This document shows, piece after piece, positions 8,297-17,328 of a DNA stretch of 64,000 nucleotides. The DNA is from Lysinibacillus sp. BPa_S21. Lineage in GTDB: Bacteria > Bacillota > Bacilli > Bacillales_A > Planococcaceae. Below the pieces are notes generated by a model. The model searched no databases, was not told where the DNA came from, and saw only the letters and a program-made list of their open reading frames with translations. The position numbers were made by a program, and so were the translations under genes. The stretch covers positions 62,001-126,000 of the forward strand of contig NZ_JALIRS010000001.1 of assembly GCF_023337795.1 (NCBI RefSeq). The letters are read 5' to 3'. How positions within the stretch are numbered: position 1 is the stretch's first letter; the number at the start of each line of letters is the position of its first letter.

Positions 8297-9439
8297 TTAA
8301 TTTCCCTTCCTTTTATGTAAATAAGGGAATAATGAAAGTAACCCTAAAGCAGCTAAACAAACGCCAATCCACAGTGGCGACAAATAGCCATATCCCTTAC
8401 TAATACCTAGACCGCCTAGTGAAGAACCAATCACAATACCAAGCGTAATAAAAGAACTATGAATGGTATTAATCATCGTGCCATTATTAGCTGTTTTCAT
8501 CACTCTCGCCACCATAGCTGGATTCATTGCTACACCAGTCAAGCCAGTAAAAATAGTAGTAATAACTGCAATGTATTTATGTTCAGCGCCTACAGCAAAT
8601 AAAGATAATGCTACGATTAATATAATCAATCCACTCAACAGTGTTTCCATTGTATATTTATCAGCAAACTTGCCAATCACTATATTCCCAATGACTGTTG
8701 CACTACCATAGAGAGCAAGTAAATAGGGAATACTTGCGCTTGAAAAGCCTGTGATAGTTGTAAAGATGGGCGTGAAATAACTAAATGCTGCAAACGTACC
8801 ACCTATAATAAACATACTTGTTATGTACGCTGCCCAAAGATGAATGTTTTTAAAGTGCATAAGTTCGTCTTTCCAGTTTAATAGCTTTTTGTTTGGCGAC
8901 GAGGGTAGTAAAAATTGAATCATAATCCCGGAAACTAGTACGAGAATAGAAACAAACCAAAAACTAATACGCCAACCAAAGTTTTGCGAGATAATCGTTG
9001 TTATAGGTAAGCCGATGACAGTTGCAATCATTAAACCTGCAAGTACAATAGATGCAGCTTTTCCCCTTGAATTAGGAGGAACCAATGTTGCAGAAAAGGA
9101 AATAGCAACACCAAATGCCGAAGATGAAGCAATACCAGTAATAATACGGGAAACCATCATGCTATCATAGTTCCAAGCAATAGCTCCGAGCGATTGGCCA
9201 ATTAAAAATACAAACATTAAAAATAATAAAGCTTGTTTGCTGCGTATTCGTAGAAGAGTTGCAGTTAAAATAGGTCCTCCTATTACCATTGCACCTGCAT
9301 AAGCTGTAATTAGATACCCAATTGAAGATACAGAAACCTGAAATGCAAGAGCAAGTTCGTTCATCATACCTGCAACCATAAATTCTGATGTAGTCATACA
9401 AAATATCGCTAAAGCTAGTAAATAAATAATTGATGGCAT
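8297..9439 (-). CDS. MFS drug/sugar efflux transporter (DHA1, AraJ/YdhP-like)
   Basis: Twelve-helix major facilitator protein of 380 residues in the cytoplasmic membrane, of the drug:proton antiporter 1 type. The N-terminus IYLLALAIFCMTTSEFMVAG and a loop-2/3 region with LRIRSKQALL fit the AraJ/YdhP branch. The substrate cannot be read from sequence. It is followed on the same strand, upstream in transcription, by a TetR gene. A near-perfect palindrome at 9462-9479 sits just before its start codon and probably serves as the repressor site. The 63-base gap to the tetR stop suggests cotranscription or a local promoter. Confidence 0.85.
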   Translation of the reverse strand: MPSIIYLLALAIFCMTTSEFMVAGMMNELALAFQVSVSSIGYLITAYAGAMVIGGPILTATLLRIRSKQALLFLMFVFLIGQSLGAIAWNYDSMMVSRIITGIASSSAFGVAISFSATLVPPNSRGKAASIVLAGLMIATVIGLPITTIISQNFGWRISFWFVSILVLVSGIMIQFLLPSSPNKKLLNWKDELMHFKNIHLWAAYITSMFIIGGTFAAFSYFTPIFTTITGFSSASIPYLLALYGSATVIGNIVIGKFADKYTMETLLSGLIILIVALSLFAVGAEHKYIAVITTIFTGLTGVAMNPAMVARVMKTANNGTMINTIHSSFITLGIVIGSSLGGLGISKGYGYLSPLWIGVCLAALGLLSLFPYLHKRKGN

Positions 9440-9461
9440 AAAAACACTCCTAAATTAATTA

Positions 9462-9479
9462 TTGTAACGTTCGGTACAA
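9462..9479. promoter_or_regulatory. Probable TetR-family operator upstream of the MFS gene
   Basis: TTGTAACGTTCGGTACAA is an 18-base palindrome with mismatches only at two symmetric pairs. It lies 23 bases before the MFS start, between that gene and the TetR gene. A degenerate relative (TTGTACTAAGCGGTCAA) occurs at 10139-10155 upstream of tetR, fitting autoregulation. Confidence 0.65.
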
Positions 9480-9502
9480 AAATGATGCTAAAAAAGAGCG
9501 CA

Positions 9503-10099
9503 CTAAGCGCCGAAAATAGATGCTAATGTTCCTTTCATAATCTGTTCGGATAGCATTCGATTTTGCATCGAAACATTAAGAACACGAAACCCATAATAAC
9601 TGCTTAAAAATAGACTTGCTAATTCCTCAGCTGTTTGCTTTTTTGAAATTTCTCCAGATTGCAATCCTTCCTCCATGACTTTTTCAATAGCTTGTTTAAG
9701 AAGCTCGACATGCCTTGAAAAAATTTCTTGAACCATTTCGTCATTCCTAGCTCTTTCCACACTTGCGTTGATTAATAAACAACCTTTTTGATCAATATTC
9801 CCAAAGTCTTCATTCAATGCCCATTCTAAAAAATTACTTAATCGTTCTTTCAATGCAATTGGAGCATATAACAATTCCTGCTGTGCCTTAATTCCAAATT
9901 CATGATAGCGTTCTAATACTTGTTGATACAGTTCATGTTTACTACCAAAAGTATTGTATAAGCTGCCTTTCCCAAGTCCAGTATCATTGCATAAATCCTG
10001 TGTAGAACATCCCTCATACCCTCTTATCCAAAAAGTTTTCATGGCGACATCTACAATCGAGGAATAATCAAACTCTCGGGGTCTGCCTCGTTTATTCAC
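9503..10099 (-). CDS. TetR/AcrR family transcriptional regulator
   Basis: DNA-binding repressor of 198 residues. The N-terminal helix-turn-helix spans about residues 10-56 (VDVAMKTFWIRGYEGCSTQD followed by GLGKGSLYNTFGSKHELY), and the rest is the all-helical ligand-binding and dimerisation domain, which contains a KGCLLINASVE segment typical of the AcrR/YcdC-like group. It lies directly upstream of the MFS pump on the same strand, so it probably controls the pump and itself through the palindromes described nearby. The inducer is unknown. Confidence 0.88.
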   Translation of the reverse strand: MNKRGRPREFDYSSIVDVAMKTFWIRGYEGCSTQDLCNDTGLGKGSLYNTFGSKHELYQQVLERYHEFGIKAQQELLYAPIALKERLSNFLEWALNEDFGNIDQKGCLLINASVERARNDEMVQEIFSRHVELLKQAIEKVMEEGLQSGEISKKQTAEELASLFLSSYYGFRVLNVSMQNRMLSEQIMKGTLASIFGA

Positions 10100-10258
10100 A
10101 TTAATCCTCCTCTCATTTACATTACTAGAATATCTTTTTTGTACTAAGCGGTCAATAAAGTATTTAAGAAAACAGCATGGATCTTGATTGACTTTGTCCT
10201 AAGGGGAAGGTGTATAAATGAATTGTAGCAAGTAACAAATAAATGAGTAGGTGGTTTT

Positions 10259-11083
10259 GTGCTATCAATAGGAGAATTCTCAAAAATATGTGGTGTCTCG
10301 ACAAAAACACTTCGATATTATGATGAAATTGGATTAATTAACCCAGATGAGATTAATGCTGAAAGCGGTTATCGCTATTATTCTATCGAGCAACTAAAAA
10401 AGATGCTCTATATTAACCGTCTAAAATCCTATCATTTTTCTCTTGAAGAAATTAAAATGATGCTGGCATTAGAAGAGGATCAATCCGAAGCAATGCTTTG
10501 TTCAGCGTTAAACCAGAAGAAAAATGAAATTCAAGAGCAACTAAAGGCTTTTGAATATCTTGTAAAACAACTAAGTCATGATATTTCAAACCTAGAAAAG
10601 GGGGTACCTATCATGTCGTATCTAGACGGTTTCGAAGTGCAACTAGTAGAAACAAAGCCAATGAATATCCTTTATAAGCGATTGATAATGAGCAGTGATG
10701 ATTATGCATCGGGATATGGTCGTTATTTTAGCGAGTTATATGAAAAGATTGCGAAAGAGAAGCTCACTTTACTTGGTCAGCCAATGACGATTTACCATAG
10801 CCCTGAATTTAATCCTGCGGGCAATGATACGGAATTCGCTATTCAGGTAGCTGAGCCTGTCAAAGGAACGAGAGATTTGCCAGGTAGCCTCTGTGCTAAA
10901 TCCGTTTTAAAAAGATCTTATCCGGAATTGACTTCAGTCTATGCTAATTTGATGAAGTGGATTGAAAACGAGGGTTATGAACTGATATCGCCACCATATG
11001 AAATATACATAACAGATCCACATCACGCCACCGCTCCCGAGGATTATATTACTGAGGTATATTTTCCTGTAAAGAAAAAATGA
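10259..11083 (+). CDS. MerR family regulator with GyrI-like effector domain
   Basis: Transcriptional regulator of 274 residues. The winged helix-turn-helix opens the protein (LSIGEFSKICGVSTKTLRYY, then YDEIGLINPDE), followed by a coiled-coil dimerisation helix (about residues 80-115) and a C-terminal GyrI-like/effector-binding domain (FEVQLVETKPMNILY onward). This is the architecture of BmrR-type multidrug sensors. The start is GTG with AGGTGG eight bases before it. It is divergent from tetR and 26 bases ahead of a serine hydrolase gene with which it probably forms an operon. Confidence 0.88.
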   Translation: MLSIGEFSKICGVSTKTLRYYDEIGLINPDEINAESGYRYYSIEQLKKMLYINRLKSYHFSLEEIKMMLALEEDQSEAMLCSALNQKKNEIQEQLKAFEYLVKQLSHDISNLEKGVPIMSYLDGFEVQLVETKPMNILYKRLIMSSDDYASGYGRYFSELYEKIAKEKLTLLGQPMTIYHSPEFNPAGNDTEFAIQVAEPVKGTRDLPGSLCAKSVLKRSYPELTSVYANLMKWIENEGYELISPPYEIYITDPHHATAPEDYITEVYFPVKKK

Positions 11084-11108
11084 TAAAACGAAAATTAGGA
11101 GGTTCTTT

Positions 11109-12116
11109 ATGGAAACAACAATCAATTGGCAATCGGTAAAGCCTGAAAACATATATATAAATAATGAAAAGCTTTCGAAGCTAGAGCAGACAATAAAAAA
11201 TGATTATAACAATATAAATGGCATGATTATCATTAAAGATGGTCATTTAGCATATGAAAAATATTTTAATGGCAAAGGTCCTAATCATTGTCACCATGTG
11301 GCATCTGTCACAAAAAGTGTACTTTCTGCACTTATAGGCATAGCTATTGATAAAGGATATATTAAAAGTGTTGAACAGAGGGTATTAGATTTTTTCCCAG
11401 AGTATACATCTGCCGATCAGCAGAAACAACAGATTACTATACGACATCTTCTTACGATGACAGTACCCTATCCATTTGAGGATTGGCAGGAGCCACTAGA
11501 AAAGCTATGTCAACAGCAGGATTGGATAAAATACACATTAGATTTAATGGGGGAGAATGGGGATTTAGGTGCTTTTAAATATTCTACAGCTGGAGCACAT
11601 GTATTGTCAGCTATTCTTACCCGAAGTACAGGCAAGAGTGCACGTGCGTTTGCCAATGAACATTTGTTTACACCGCTTGGTATGAAAGAAATTCCCGACT
11701 ATCAAATGAACGACTATGGATTTGATGATTTATTCGGGAAAAATGTCAAGGGGTGGGTTCATGATCCAAACGGTCATTCGACAGGTGGCTGGGGACTAAC
11801 ATTAACTACTCGTGATATGGCGCGATTTGGCTACCTCTATGTAAACAATGGCGTTTGGGATCAAACTAGGGTTCTCTCAGACGCATGGATTCGAGAATCA
11901 ACGGAGATGAACCATCACAATTACGGTTATTTATGGTGGCTACGACAAGAAGATGGACTTTTTACATATTCAGCAATAGGGGATGGAGGCAATATGATTT
12001 GTTGTATACCGAAAATGAATATGGTTGTGGCGATTAGTTCAGAATTTATAATGAATCCACGAGATAGATGGCCGTTAATAAAAGAGTATATCATCTCAGC
12101 GGTAATAAATAATTAA
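11109..12116 (+). CDS. Serine hydrolase of the class C beta-lactamase/DD-peptidase family
   Basis: A 335-residue penicillin-binding-protein-like hydrolase. The SxxK motif is at Ser66-Lys69 (ASVTKSVLSALIG), a YST triad (YSTAGAHVLSAIL) takes the place of the usual YxN, and HSTGGWGLTLTTRDMARFG fits the family. No signal peptide is visible, so it is probably cytoplasmic and may be an esterase or amidase rather than a resistance enzyme. It has a TTAGGAGGTTC ribosome site and follows the MerR regulator closely, which suggests regulator-controlled expression. Family is firm; substrate is unknown. Confidence 0.85.
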   Translation: METTINWQSVKPENIYINNEKLSKLEQTIKNDYNNINGMIIIKDGHLAYEKYFNGKGPNHCHHVASVTKSVLSALIGIAIDKGYIKSVEQRVLDFFPEYTSADQQKQQITIRHLLTMTVPYPFEDWQEPLEKLCQQQDWIKYTLDLMGENGDLGAFKYSTAGAHVLSAILTRSTGKSARAFANEHLFTPLGMKEIPDYQMNDYGFDDLFGKNVKGWVHDPNGHSTGGWGLTLTTRDMARFGYLYVNNGVWDQTRVLSDAWIRESTEMNHHNYGYLWWLRQEDGLFTYSAIGDGGNMICCIPKMNMVVAISSEFIMNPRDRWPLIKEYIISAVINN

Positions 12117-12137
12117 TAATTTTAAATAGAGGGATAA

Positions 12138-12353
12138 AATATTAATTTTCTTACCAACTCAGTTGATGTACGCTCTTCAAGTTGCATCAGTAACTATCCC
12201 CAACATTTCGCTCCTAATCAATTTATGTTTGAAATCCCAAACTTTGTTGATGAATCAAAAGTAATGTTAAATATATTTACCAATCATATGAACCCCGTAG
12301 CCCAAGATAAAATTTTGATCCCATCAGTTAAGACAATAGGCTATAATAAATAG
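12138..12353 (+). pseudogene. Coding remnant with its own terminator
   Basis: The frame is open for 71 codons (12138 to the TAG at 12351-12353) and reads like protein, ending FVDESKVMLNIFTNHMNP then VAQDKILIPSVKTIGYNK. There is no start codon with a ribosome site; the only ATG (12225) would give 42 residues. A hairpin terminator overlaps its end. It looks like the 3' end of a lost gene whose family I do not recognise. Confidence 0.4.
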
Positions 12354-12368
12354 TCTATTGCATTTTTT
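12334..12368 (+). terminator. Rho-independent terminator
   Basis: CAATAGGCTAT (12334-12344) faces ATAGTCTATTG (12350-12360) across a short loop, followed by CATTTTTTG. It overlaps the end of the coding remnant and would also stop transcripts from the serine hydrolase gene. Confidence 0.65.
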
Positions 12369-12480
12369 GATGAAGTTTTCTTTAAGAAGAAACGTATTAA
12401 ATGGCTCCTTCCTGGAGGTCGTTCTCACTACATCTTCAGTTTGAGGTTAAATATATTTTTAAAATAAAGTGAGGGAAAAA

Positions 12481-12918
12481 ATGGTTAGCTACTTGGGCGT
12501 CTTTATTGTCATTGTACTTATAATGTTAAGAGAGAAACAAGTTAGACCAGCTCGAATGTGGGTTATACCAGTTTTGTTAATGGGTGTAATGGTTTCTACT
12601 ATTTCAAGTATTAAATTAACGCCCTTAAGTATTATGATGTATATCAGTTGTTTAATGGTTGGATTGGGTATAGGAGTATGGAAAGGAAAATTAGAAAAAA
12701 TTCGTATGAATCATACTAGAGGAATCGTAACTACACAAAGCTCAATTGCCGGTATTATTTTATTTTTCGGGATTCTTCTTGTAAGGGTACTGGTAGGTTA
12801 TTGGAGTAGAGAGCATGCATTGATTTCATTAACAAATGCTCTTATGTTTATACCACTTGGTAGTATTTGTTCTCGTCGCTATATTATCTACTTGAGATAC
12901 AAACAGCTTATGGGATGA
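12481..12918 (+). CDS. CcdC-like (DUF1453) membrane protein
   Basis: Integral membrane protein of about 145 residues with four predicted helices. The sequence MLREKQVRPARMWVIPVLLM after the first helix matches the RxxKxVRP pattern of the CcdC/DUF1453 family, named for a gene in the Bacillus cytochrome c biogenesis region though its role is unclear. ATG 12481 is preferred to GTG 12469, which lies within the GTGAGGG ribosome site. It stands alone here, with no cytochrome genes adjacent, and converges on the small secreted-protein gene through a shared terminator. Confidence 0.75.
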   Translation: MVSYLGVFIVIVLIMLREKQVRPARMWVIPVLLMGVMVSTISSIKLTPLSIMMYISCLMVGLGIGVWKGKLEKIRMNHTRGIVTTQSSIAGIILFFGILLVRVLVGYWSREHALISLTNALMFIPLGSICSRRYIIYLRYKQLMG

Positions 12919-13043
12919 AAATAAAAAATTCCTTTAATAATCAAATGCGAAGAGTTTTTATAATCTACTCTTTTTATGTTTATACAAGGTCATTAACAGA
13001 GAGAAGAGAGAAAATGAAATAACCCAATAAATCTTAGAAAAAA

Positions 13044-13074
13044 GAGAAATCGAGTGACATCGATTTCTCTTTTT
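13044..13074. terminator. Bidirectional terminator
   Basis: GAGAAATCGA (13044-13053) pairs perfectly with TCGATTTCTC (13060-13069), with A-rich and T-rich flanks on either side. It serves the CcdC-like gene (+) and the small secreted-protein gene (-). Confidence 0.85.
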
Positions 13075-13081
13075 GGATATC

Positions 13082-13107
13082 AGCTAGTTTTGTCCTAGCC
13101 TCTTTCC
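13082..13107 (-). repeat. Short 3'-end motif GAGGCTAGGACAAAACTAGC, copy 1
   Basis: On the minus strand, GAGGCTAGGACAAAACTAGC lies between the stop of the secreted-protein gene and its terminator. A nearly identical copy occupies the same kind of position at 19805-19830 behind the oxidase genes. Its GCTAG...CTAGC ends can pair. Confidence 0.7.
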
Positions 13108-13119
13108 ATAAGTATTTTA

Positions 13120-13497
13120 CTATTTACTTTGCCCGGCAGATACATATCCGCTTAAATATGCAGCACCACCGCTCGTATATTGTGCTGCAGCGTAATAATC
13201 ACCTTTTTGATTATTATTAGTAGTATAAAATTCATCTCCTGGACTCATTGAAGAAGATGCAATAACAGAATCAAATCCCCACGATTCTTTTTTAGACATA
13301 GCTTTAAAACTTGCAGAACCACTATAATTTTGAGCTGCTGTCACTAGTTTCCCATTAACTGAAACCGTAGAACCAACAGGATTAATATTTTTTGAAGAGA
13401 TTTGGGCTATAGAACTACCAGCTGCTTGTGCAATATTTGTTCCTATGAAACCAATAATAGCTAAGGAACATACAACTTTTCCTACTTTTTTTAACAT
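13120..13497 (-). CDS. Small secreted protein of unknown function
   Basis: A 125-residue precursor with a clear signal peptide (KKVGKVVCSLAIIGFIGTN, cleavage probably after AQA at about residue 25). The mature part, about 100 residues, is rich in Ser, Gly, Ala and Tyr and has no cysteine (for example DYYAAAQYTSGGAAYLSGYV). It has a GGAGGTGAG ribosome site. It is divergently transcribed from a three-gene ABC system 143 bases away, which suggests a link such as a secreted bacteriocin or signal plus an export or immunity system. I do not recognise the family. Confidence 0.7.
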   Translation of the reverse strand: MLKKVGKVVCSLAIIGFIGTNIAQAAGSSIAQISSKNINPVGSTVSVNGKLVTAAQNYSGSASFKAMSKKESWGFDSVIASSSMSPGDEFYTTNNNQKGDYYAAAQYTSGGAAYLSGYVSAGQSK

Positions 13498-13579
13498 AAT
13501 AACTCACCTCCTGTGTAATAAATCACCATATAGTTTATTATTATGCAAGTATTTCCTTTTTGGGTATTATTTTATAAAT

Positions 13580-13608
13580 TTGACAATAAATGTTACATAA
13601 ATTATATT
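13580..13608 (+). promoter_or_regulatory. Sigma-A promoter of the ABC operon
   Basis: TTGACA (13580-13585) and TATATT (13603-13608) are separated by 17 bases, about 33 bases before the first ABC gene. Confidence 0.75.
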
Positions 13609-13640
13609 TTAATAATATAAATAGTGAAGGTGGATAAATT

Positions 13641-15710
13641 ATGAATATTTTATATTCCTTTAAATTTCTGTTAAGGCAATTATATCTAAGTTATTTCATT
13701 CCAATTGCATATATTGGACTTCTCATCTATGCGTCTCTAGGTTTCTATATTTATTCGTTAGAAGGAAGCCCAGGCAATGCCTTAACATCATCTAGTACTG
13801 TAGTCCAAATAGGAGCAATTGCCTATCTACTATTAGGCGTTTATAACGTACGCTTAAGCGATAAATACGATCTTAAACATTTATTTAGTTCAATTAAAAG
13901 TGGATATATTACCCACCAGATGGGGTCACTACTTGTAGGGATTATTTCCATCTTTATTATTGTGATTTGCACATTTAGCTTTTATTTATTGGTTATGTGG
14001 AAATATATATATATTAATCCATCATTCATCGTTGATGTATTTCTGTATATTTCCTTATACTATGGACTAGCCTTTTTAGTCTGTTATTTAAGTGGTTTTA
14101 TGGTAGCAACCTGGATAAGAGGAAAATTTGTATTTCCGCTCATATTACTTATTTATGTATTGATGACACCACTTAATTTTATGTTCTTAAGAAGAAGCAA
14201 CAATTCGTTTTTTGCATGGGATAAGTTTTTGAATGTTGGTGAGCCAAATCCAACAATGGCTTTTCATCCACTATATGGCTTATCCATTTCGCATGACCAA
14301 CTGGCAAAACAATTACTATTTATATGCATTCCTATACTATTATTATTTATATATAACGTAATGCATGGTTTCTTACAGAAAAATAAATATATCATTATAA
14401 CTTTTTGTTTAGTATTGATATTCACTATCTCCTGCCTTGTTTCTAATTTAAATGGAGGGCAAATTCTTTTAGATAATGATGCTGAGCTACATAATTATTA
14501 TAAAAATTACGATATTACGCACAGTTGGGAACAGCAGCCCTATAAAATCAATGAAATGAATATATCGCTAGATACTAAAAAGAATTTATCTGCTGAAGTT
14601 TGGTATTCACTTATTTATGAAGGACAAACAGCTACTAATGAACTCATTTTCAGTCTATTTCATGAATTAAAAGTTAAAGACGTACTCATAGATAAAAAGC
14701 AGGTGAATTTCAATCAAAACGGAGATCGATTAAAAATCATTTTAAATGGAGCTATTGAACGAAATGAAGTGCTAAATATTTCATTAAAATATGAAGGTTT
14801 AAAAACTAATTTTTACTTTGCCAATGAGCAGGCTGTGTATTTACCAAGTTATTTTAATTGGTTACCGAGTATCTATGATAAACCTTCTTTTATAGTCTTA
14901 AACGAATCTAATTTATTACAACGTGTCAATCACCAGCTTACGCAAAATGTAGCATATAACTTAGTCTTTAAGCATCGAGGGAAAGAAGTATATAGTAATT
15001 TACCAAAAACAGAAAAAGACGAATGGGCTGGAAAAAGTTTTAGTGGTATAACTTTAGCATCTGGACTTTTAGACGTTTATACAAAAAATGATACGCAATG
15101 GGTAATTCCTTTTACATGGAAGGATATAGTGGATGATTTCCCTACCTTAGAAGCTGATGTACAAAAATTAACAAGTATTATTAACAGTTCTCGATTATTA
15201 CCAACAGAAGTTTCTTTTCCTAAAAAAATATTCTTTCTGCCTAATCTAAACACAGTTGATAGAAATGAATTTCAAGGCACTTGGTATAGTCAAGATCATT
15301 TAATTTTAGGCACGCACGTAACAGTAGAGTATCCTGAAGAATATTTTACAACTTATAAAAATAATTTTCTCGTTAATATAATCAACAGCTTTTTCATTAA
15401 TAACGCTTCTCTTGGAGAAATTACAGATTATCAGTTTGCCATTTTATATCGAGCATTTTTAACAGATATCCTACTGGAACAAATTAATATCCCTTCATCT
15501 GAATTTCAGCAATTGTTGGAATCTGGTCAATTACAATCTGATAAACATCCAATAGATGACCTGGTTAGCCAATTAAATGGTTTTAAAAATAGTACAGTAT
15601 CAAAGGATTTAAGCAGTTCATTTTATAAAGAATGGGCTAAACTACTACACTCGAATAACCCTTGGGAAAGCTTAAAAAACTTATTAGAAAAGGTAGAGGA
15701 TTTAAATTGA
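13641..15710 (+). CDS. ABC permease fused to a large extracytoplasmic domain
   Basis: A 689-residue membrane protein. Residues 1-270 hold about seven hydrophobic segments resembling an ABC-2 permease. From about residue 275 the chain is soluble and, by topology, outside the cell; it starts as beta-rich sequence (YSLIYEGQTATNELIFSLFH) and ends helical. The layout recalls permeases fused to M1 aminopeptidase-like domains, but no HExxH zinc motif is present, so any peptidase-like domain would be inactive and could act in binding. It heads an operon with an ATPase (TTGA overlap) and a second permease (ATGA overlap). The M1 comparison is inference. Confidence 0.65.
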   Translation: MNILYSFKFLLRQLYLSYFIPIAYIGLLIYASLGFYIYSLEGSPGNALTSSSTVVQIGAIAYLLLGVYNVRLSDKYDLKHLFSSIKSGYITHQMGSLLVGIISIFIIVICTFSFYLLVMWKYIYINPSFIVDVFLYISLYYGLAFLVCYLSGFMVATWIRGKFVFPLILLIYVLMTPLNFMFLRRSNNSFFAWDKFLNVGEPNPTMAFHPLYGLSISHDQLAKQLLFICIPILLLFIYNVMHGFLQKNKYIIITFCLVLIFTISCLVSNLNGGQILLDNDAELHNYYKNYDITHSWEQQPYKINEMNISLDTKKNLSAEVWYSLIYEGQTATNELIFSLFHELKVKDVLIDKKQVNFNQNGDRLKIILNGAIERNEVLNISLKYEGLKTNFYFANEQAVYLPSYFNWLPSIYDKPSFIVLNESNLLQRVNHQLTQNVAYNLVFKHRGKEVYSNLPKTEKDEWAGKSFSGITLASGLLDVYTKNDTQWVIPFTWKDIVDDFPTLEADVQKLTSIINSSRLLPTEVSFPKKIFFLPNLNTVDRNEFQGTWYSQDHLILGTHVTVEYPEEYFTTYKNNFLVNIINSFFINNASLGEITDYQFAILYRAFLTDILLEQINIPSSEFQQLLESGQLQSDKHPIDDLVSQLNGFKNSTVSKDLSSSFYKEWAKLLHSNNPWESLKNLLEKVEDLN

Positions 15711-16576
15711 AGATAATTCATGTAAAGAATATACAGAAACGTTTTAACAAAGAGTTGGTCTTGAACGATATTAATTTCGATATAAAAGGCTCATTCGGTC
15801 TTCTTGGGCCAAATGGTGCAGGCAAAACGACATTGATTCGAATACTTTGCTCGATTATACAACCAACAAATGGCGAAATTTACGCTGATAATCAGTTGAA
15901 TTGGAAAGATAGTAATGCTGTGAAATCTAATGTTGGATATCTTCCGCAAACATTTAGTTTTTTTAAGAATGCCTCTGTTTATCGTGTTTTAGAATATATT
16001 GCGAAATTAAAAGGGATTAGTAAAAGTGAGCTCACGAACGAAATTACACAGGTTTTAGAAGAAACCAATCTAATGCTTCAAAAAGATAAAAAAGTAAAGC
16101 AATTATCTGGAGGTATGTTAAGAAGACTAGGGATTGCTCAAGCTTTATTAGGCAATCCTAACTTATTAATTGTTGATGAGCCTACTGTAGGACTCGATAT
16201 TGAAGAACGTGTCCGATTTAGACAGCTTTTAAGAAAACTAGGTAAAGACCGAATTGTTCTTATTTCCTCCCATATAGTAGAAGATATTGAAAATACCTGT
16301 GATCACATATGTATTTTAAAAGAGGGGAAGGTTGTTGTGACAGGGGAATTAAATGATTTGTTAGCTTCTATTGATGGAAAAGTTAAAGAGGTCTTTTTAT
16401 CCTCTGAACAATTGAATACACTTTCAAATGAAATCATTTCAATTAAAGAACTTGGAAGCGAGTATAAAGTACGGTATGTACCCTCAAATAATTCTAATTT
16501 GTTTCAGGGTACATCTGTGAGTCCTACTTTAGAAGACTTTTATGTATACAACATGAACCATGGTGATATTCAATGA
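15707..16576 (+). CDS. ABC transporter ATP-binding protein
   Basis: A 289-residue ATPase of the ABC-2 exporter type. It has Walker A GPNGAGKTT, signature LSGGMLRRLG, Walker B LLIVDEPTVGLD and the switch His in LISSHIVEDIE. TTG at 15707 is chosen because its first base overlaps the upstream TGA (TTGA) and AGGTAGAGG precedes it; an upstream in-frame start would give 15 extra, non-family residues. It would energise the flanking membrane proteins. The substrate is unknown; candidates include the small secreted protein encoded divergently. Confidence 0.92.
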   Translation: MKIIHVKNIQKRFNKELVLNDINFDIKGSFGLLGPNGAGKTTLIRILCSIIQPTNGEIYADNQLNWKDSNAVKSNVGYLPQTFSFFKNASVYRVLEYIAKLKGISKSELTNEITQVLEETNLMLQKDKKVKQLSGGMLRRLGIAQALLGNPNLLIVDEPTVGLDIEERVRFRQLLRKLGKDRIVLISSHIVEDIENTCDHICILKEGKVVVTGELNDLLASIDGKVKEVFLSSEQLNTLSNEIISIKELGSEYKVRYVPSNNSNLFQGTSVSPTLEDFYVYNMNHGDIQ

Positions 16577-17226
16577 GCGATTTGAACAAACTTAACATTC
16601 GCTTCGAAATACACAATATGGGCCTGTCCTTTTTTATTCCTATCTTTACTACTCTTATTACTTCTATCTATGTTGGCACCACTATTCATGAAGAGGGATG
16701 GGAATATAACGCTGCATTAGCTTTTGAATATTTAGTCTGTCCGTTTGCAGCGTGGTGGGTTAGTTATTTGTATTATGATACATTCGAGGATAATAATGAA
16801 GAGCTTTTAATTTCACTTCCTATTTCAACCAAATACTTTGGTATTTTCCGTTCAGCAGTATTTTTTTTATTTTTTTTACTATTGCTTGCTATCCAACTTT
16901 ATGTACTAAATATAATCTCTGAAATACCATTGAATATCCCTTTTCTATTGTTCAGGTTTGCTTCACAGGGATTTGTATATGCTGGTCTCGCGTTTGTATT
17001 AATGATGTTATTTAAAAATATTATGGTTCCAATACTAGCTATCGTAGTTTTCCTATCCATTTCTTTCTTTTCAGGTGGCCGACCTTTTGTTTTAACATTT
17101 AGTCCACTTACTCAAATAGATGGGGAAGTGTTTGCAATATTATGGTCTAATATAATAATAGGATTCTTATTTTTTGTCCTAGGACATTTACTTTTGAAGT
17201 TTAGAATGCGGAATATAAATTCCTGA
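16573..17226 (+). CDS. ABC-2 type permease subunit
   Basis: A 217-residue membrane protein with six predicted helices, starting with an ATGA overlap on the ATPase gene. The segment YYDTFEDNNEELLISLPIS between helices is typical of ABC-2 permeases, in which a cytoplasmic loop follows the second helix. With the 689-residue permease and the ATPase it would form one exporter complex. It is the last gene of the operon; about 100 bases without a clear terminator follow before the carboxypeptidase gene. Confidence 0.8.
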   Translation: MSDLNKLNIRFEIHNMGLSFFIPIFTTLITSIYVGTTIHEEGWEYNAALAFEYLVCPFAAWWVSYLYYDTFEDNNEELLISLPISTKYFGIFRSAVFFLFFLLLLAIQLYVLNIISEIPLNIPFLLFRFASQGFVYAGLAFVLMMLFKNIMVPILAIVVFLSISFFSGGRPFVLTFSPLTQIDGEVFAILWSNIIIGFLFFVLGHLLLKFRMRNINS

Positions 17227-17328
17227 AGATATGTAGCATTCCTTTCTATAAAAATACGATAAAGCCATAATATACAAAATTTTCGAAAATATGATAAACT
17301 AATAGCGTGAAAAGGAGGAGGATTGCAC

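Noticed and set aside
11109-12116. A secreted beta-lactamase resistance gene.
   Set aside because: The SxxK motif is present but there is no signal peptide and the YxN motif is YST, so resistance is unlikely.
13120-17226. A lactococcin-972-type bacteriocin locus.
   Set aside because: The secreted protein lacks a match I can recognise to that family and the large membrane protein has a different layout; only the general arrangement is similar.
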